Shown: positions 57,988 through 64,000 of the stretch, in pieces
Numbering within the stretch: the first letter of the stretch is position 1
Layout: every line of letters begins with the position of its first letter
Source of the DNA: Periplaneta americana
Lineage: Eukaryota > Arthropoda > Insecta > Blattodea > Blattidae
Reading direction: 5' to 3'
DNA: 64,000 nt
Assembly (NCBI RefSeq): GCF_040183065.1
Contig: NC_091119.1
Coordinates: 189,702,043-189,766,042 of the forward strand
Made by a program: the position numbers and the translations under genes
The notes under the pieces: model-generated
What the model saw: only the letters and a program-made list of their open reading frames with translations
Told to the model about the DNA's origin: nothing
Database searches by the model: none

Positions 57988-60900
57988 CCGTTCGCACATA
58001 GGCATTGTGGACGTTGAAGTGTCAGATGCTTCCTAACGCGTTAGTGCATTGATAGACATGCTTCATATTTCTTCTCTTATTATCACTTGAATAATTATTT
58101 TAGTTACAGACGAAGTAAAAGAACGCAATGTTTGTAATTATGTAGTAAAAATCGGCAATATTTTGTACTATATTGAATACCGCAACAAAAGAATTAAATT
58201 TGACACGAGAACATGTGTAGATACCAAGATATACGTCAAATTACATGCGCATACGTAATTTCTTCTTCATAATTTTACATCAGCGTAATAATTGTACTAC
58301 ATTGAGAAAAGTTCTGGAAAAATGTTTTATTTAGTAGAAATTAACAACATTTCATATCACGTCGAAAATCATACCGGTACAGATTTTAAGTAATGCAGTT
58401 TTATTATTGTTCACTTCCTTGTTTACGAATGTCAGTGTTCGCACTTAGGCGTTGTGGACGTTGAAGTGACGAAGTGTCAGATGTTTGCTAACGCGTTAGT
58501 GCAGTCAAATTGGTCCTTTGATAAAAACATGCTTCGTCTTTCTTCTCTTATTATCATTTGAATAATTATTTTATTTATCGACAAAGTAAAAGAACTCAAT
58601 GTTTGTAATTATTTAGTAAAATCGACAATATTTTGTACCACATTGAATACCGCAACAAAAAAAAATTAAATCTGGCAGGAGAACGTTTGTAGATACCAAG
58701 ATATACGTCAAATTAGGTGCGCATACGTGTTTTATTTAGTAAAAATTAACAAAATTACATATCGCGTCGAAAACCATACAGATTTTAAGTAATGCAATAT
58801 TATGATTGTTCACTTCCTTATTTACATTCTTGAACAGAGCTACCGTTCGCACATAGGCGTTGTGGACGTTGAAGTGTCAGATGCTTCCTAACGCGTCAGT
58901 GCAGTCAAATTGGTTCATTGATGTAGACATGCCTAATTTTCTTTTCTTATTACTATTTGAAGAATTATTTTATTTATCGACAAAGTAAAAGAAGGCAATG
59001 TTTGTAATTATTTAGTAAAAATCGGCAATATTTTGTACCACATTGAACACCGCAACAAAAAAATTAAATTTGGTAGGAGAACATGTGTAGATACCAAGAT
59101 ATACGTCAAATTAGGTGCGCATACGTCATTTTTCCTGTATAATTTTTCAACACTGTAATAATTGTACTACGTTGAGAAAAGCTCAGGAAAAATGGTTTAT
59201 TTAGTAAAATTAACAACATTTTATATCACGTCGAAAACCGTACAGATTTTAAGTAATGCGATTTTATGATTGTTCACTTCCTTATTTAGAACAGACCCAA
59301 CGTTCGCACATAGGCGTTGTGGACGTTGAAGTGTTGAAGTGTCAGATGTTTGCTAACGTGCTAGTGCAGTCAAATTGGTTCATTGATGTAAATATGCTTC
59401 GTATTTGTTCTCTTATTATCACTTGAATATTTTTTTTAGTTACAGACGAAGTATAAGAACGCAATGTTTCTAATTATTTGGTAAAAATCGGCAATATTTT
59501 GTACTACATTGAATACCGCAACAAAAAAATTAAATTTGACACGAGAACATATGTGTAGATACCAAGATATACGTCAAACTAGGTACACAAATGTAATTTC
59601 TCCTTTATAACTTCTGATCAGCGTAATAATTGTACTACGTTGAGAAAAGTTCAGGAAAAATGTTGTATTTAGTAAAAATTAACAAAATTTCATATCACGT
59701 CGAAAACCATACAGATTTTAAGTGTAATACAATTTTATGATTGTTCGCTTCCTTATGTACATTCTAGAACATAGCCAGCGTTGGCACATAGGCGTTGTGG
59801 ACGTTGAAGTGATGAAGTGTCAGATATTTTCTAACGCGCTAGTGCAGTCAAATTGGTTCATTGATATAGACATGCTTCATCTTTCTTTTCTTATTATCAC
59901 TTGACGAAGTAAAGTTACAGACGAAGTGAAAGAACCCAATATTTGTAATTATTTAGTAAAAATCGGCAATATTTTGTACCACATTGAACACCGCAGAAAA
60001 CAATTTAAATTTGGCATGAGATCGTGTGTAGATACCAAGATATACGTCAGATTAGGTGCGCATATGTAATTTCTTCTTTATAATTTTTCTTAATCGTAAT
60101 AATTGTATTACGTTGAGAGAAGTTCAGGAAAAATCTTTTATTTAGTAAAATTAACAAAATTTCTTATCACGTCGAAAACCATACAGATTTTAAGTAATGC
60201 AATTTTATGATTGTTCACTTCCTTATTTACAATCTTGAACAAAGTCAGTGTTCGCACTTAGGCGTTGTGGACGTTGAAGTGATGAAGTGTCAGATGTTTA
60301 CTAACGCGTTAGTGCAGTCAAATTTGTCCATTGATGTAGACATGCCTAATTTTCTTTTCTTATTATTATTTGAAGAATTATTTTATTTTTCGACAAAGTA
60401 AAAGAACATAATATTTGTAATTATTTAGTAAAAATCAACAATATTTTGTACTATATTGTATACCGCAACAAAAAAAAATAAATTTGACACGAGAACATGT
60501 GTAGATACCAAGATATACGTCAAATTAGGTGCGCATACGTCATTTTTTATTTATAATTTTTCATCAGAGTAATAATTGTACTACGTTGAGAAAAGTTCAG
60601 GAAAATTGTTTTATTTAGTAAGAATTAACAAAATTTAATATCACGTCGAAAATCATACAGATTTTAAGTAATGCAAATTTATTATTGTTCACTTCCTTAT
60701 TTACGAATGTCAGCACTTACGCGTTGTGGACGTTGAAGTGATGAAGTGTCAGATGTTTCCAAACGTGGTAGTTCAGTCAAATTGGCTCATTGATATAAAC
60801 ATGCTTCATCTTTCTTCTCTTAATATCACTGGAATAATTATTTTAGTTACAGACGAAGTAAAAGAACCCAATGTTTGTAATTATTTAGTAAAAAAAGAAA

Positions 60901-62766
60901 ATATTTTGTACCACATTGAACACCGCAACAAAAAAATTAAATTTGACACGAGAACATGTGTAGATACCAAGATATACGTCAAATTAGGTGCGCATACGTC
61001 ATTTTTTCTTTATAATTTTTCATCAGCGTAATAATTGTACTACGTTGAGAAAAGTTCAGGAAAAATGTTTTATTTAGTAAGAATTAACAAAATTTCATAT
61101 CACGTCGAAAACCATACCGGTACAGATTTTAAGTAATGCAATTTTATTATTGTCCACTTCCTTATTTACATTCTTGAACAGAGTCAGCGTTCGCACATAA
61201 GCGTTTTGGACGTTGAAGTGTTGAAGTGTCAGATGTTTGCTAACGCGTTAGTGCAGTCTTTCTTCTCTTATCACTTGAATTATTTTTTTAGTTAACGACA
61301 AAGTAAAAGAACGCAATTTTTGTAATTATTTAGTAAAAATCGGCAATATTTTGTACCACATTGAACACCGCAACAAACAACTTAAATTTGGCAGGAGAAC
61401 GTGTGTAGATACCAAGATATACGTCAAATTAGGTGCGCATACGTCATTTCTTGTCTATAATTTTTCATCAGCGTAATAATTGTACTACGTTGAGATAAAT
61501 TCAGGAAAAATGTTTTATTTAGTAAAAATTAAGAAAACTTCATACCTTATCGAAAACCATATAGATTTTAAGTACTAATGCAATTCTATGATTCTTGACA
61601 GAACATCCGTTCCAAGATTTACAGCCAATTTAGCGAACATACTTTCTTGTTTACGCTGTACAATACAGCCAGTTTTCCGACAATGGTGTTATTAGTATGA
61701 AATTGTTGGATTATCAGAAGTCTCTATCTCCTTGCTGCAATGAAAGTGGTCCTTCGATGAGGCATGCTTAATGTTTTTTTTTCTTTTATCATTTGAATGA
61801 TTATTTTAGTTTATTATCGACAAAGTAAAATAGCGTAATGTTTGTAATTATTTCGTAAAAATTGGCTGTATTTTTTACCACATTGAATACCGCAACAAAA
61901 AATTTAAATTTGGCACGAGAACGAGTGTAGATACCAAGATATACGTCAAATTACGTGCGCATTCTTTTCCATAATTTTTCATCAGCTTAATAATTGTACT
62001 ACGTTGAGAAAAGTTCACGAAAATATATATTATTTAGTAAAAATTAAGGAAATTTCATACCACGTCGAAAGCCATACAGATTTTAAGTAATGAAAATTCT
62101 ATGATTCTTGACGGAACATCCGTTCCAAGATTTACATCCGATTAAGTGAACACACTTCCTTGTTTACGTTCTAGAATGCGGCCAGTTTTCGGACATAGGT
62201 GTTATTAACATTAAATTGTTGGATTACCAGAAGTCTCTACTTTTTTGCTGCAGTGAAAGTGGTCCATCGATGAGACATGCCTAATGTTATTTCTCTTATT
62301 GTCATCATTTGAGTAATTATTCTTGTTTGTTATCGATAAAGTAGTGTTTGTAATTATTTAGTAAAAATTGGCGGTATTTTTTACCACATTGAACACCACA
62401 AAAAAACAATTACATCTGACTTTGGATATTGACGTAACTGACATTGAAATGTTTGCTAGCCAGAAGTTTCTGTAGCATTATTGTAATAAAATGTGACCTT
62501 TTATGCCGATATGCCTCCCTTTTATTCATTCTAATTTTTCATCAGCATAATAATTGTACTACATTGAGAAACATTCAGGAAAATGTGTCTTATTTAGTAA
62601 AAATTAAGAAAATTTCATACCACGTTGAAAACCATAAAAAAAATTAAAATAATGCAATTCTATGATTCTTGACAGAACATCTGTTCCGAGATTTACATCC
62701 AGTTAAGTGAACCACTTTCTTGTTTACTCTCTAGAATACAGCTAGTTTTCGTACATGTGTTATTAG

Positions 62767-64000
<1,234 letters not shown>

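Larger units (their letters stand above)
54001..62766 (+). repeat. Degenerate ~470-bp tandem array grown from the exon/intron junction
   Basis: About 17 units. Each holds, in order, an exon-like segment (GGCAGGAGAACGTGTGTAGA then TACCAAGATATACGTCAAAT, TAGGTGCGCATACG), a spacer with CATCAGCGTAATAATTGTAC, TCACTTCCTTATTTACATTC, CGCACATAGGCGTTGTGGAC, AACGCGTTAGTGCAGTC, TTATTATCACTTGAATAATT and TTTGTACCACATTGAACACC. Exon-like segments start near 54297, 54763, 55140, 55615, 56085, 56557, 57003, 57344, 58200, 58673, 59075, 59540, 60015, 60486, 60945, 61390 and 61910. Each unit consists of two diverged half-units. The far-right units (61597, 62109, 62670) keep a second exon-like segment (GACAGAACATCCGTTCCAAG). 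One LINE tail interrupts it at 57511-57987. Confidence 0.92.

Noticed and set aside
60726-61031. 101-residue frame containing T-K-I-Y-V-K-L-G
   Set aside because: It is one array unit. The similarity to the semaphorin-like exon is real, but it comes from array origin, not from a separate gene.
53996-62766. Regularly spaced repeats resembling a CRISPR array
   Set aside because: Unit length (~470 bp), divergence between units and eukaryotic intron context exclude it.

Overview
The window is AT-rich insect nuclear DNA. It is most likely from a cockroach, and Periplaneta americana is my best guess, recalled from its LINE and SINE families rather than searched. It contains one recognisable host exon, near the right end. 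Almost everything else is transposable elements, their fragments, microsatellites, and unassigned intergenic or intronic sequence. I saw no LTR retrovirus-like or Polinton-like element, no CRISPR array and no rRNA. One cloverleaf-shaped tRNA-like sequence occurs twice, but it sits inside a mobile element.

Layout. 1-53,400 is a mosaic of (i) LINE fragments. One family with an apurinic-type endonuclease, a YADD reverse transcriptase and a (GTAA)n 3' tail has six pieces. A Jockey/CR1-like family has three copies. Several other LINE C-termini and 3' tails are present. (ii) About twenty terminal-inverted-repeat DNA elements, many with visible target-site duplications: TA (mariner/Tc1/pogo-like), TTAA (piggyBac-like ends), 8 bp (hAT), 3-4 bp (others). 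(iii) tRNA-derived SINEs. (iv) Simple repeats, the largest a 1.6-kb (AAAT)-type satellite at 14.8-16.4 kb and a 0.39-kb GATA/GGTA array at 35.1-35.5 kb. Several elements are nested, so their insertion order can be read directly.

53,710-54,043 is an exon with a signal peptide and an N-terminal motif resembling insect semaphorin-1a, ending in a consensus splice donor. Its intron runs off the window. From the end of this exon to about 62,766 the intron is a degenerate tandem array of about 17 units of roughly 470 bp. Each unit carries a decayed copy of the last ~40 bp of the exon plus the start of the intron. The array therefore appears to have grown from the exon/intron boundary itself. It is interrupted once by a LINE tail. 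It ends where a hAT transposon (CAGGG terminus at 62,767) has inserted. That hAT carries an uninterrupted transposase reading frame leaving the window at 64,000, and it is the only long intact transposase here.

The junction-derived array is the most unusual structure. The next most unusual are a 1-kb foldback element with 302-bp identical arms that each carry a tRNA-like cloverleaf, and two nested insertion stacks whose empty sites or reading frames are visible within the same window.
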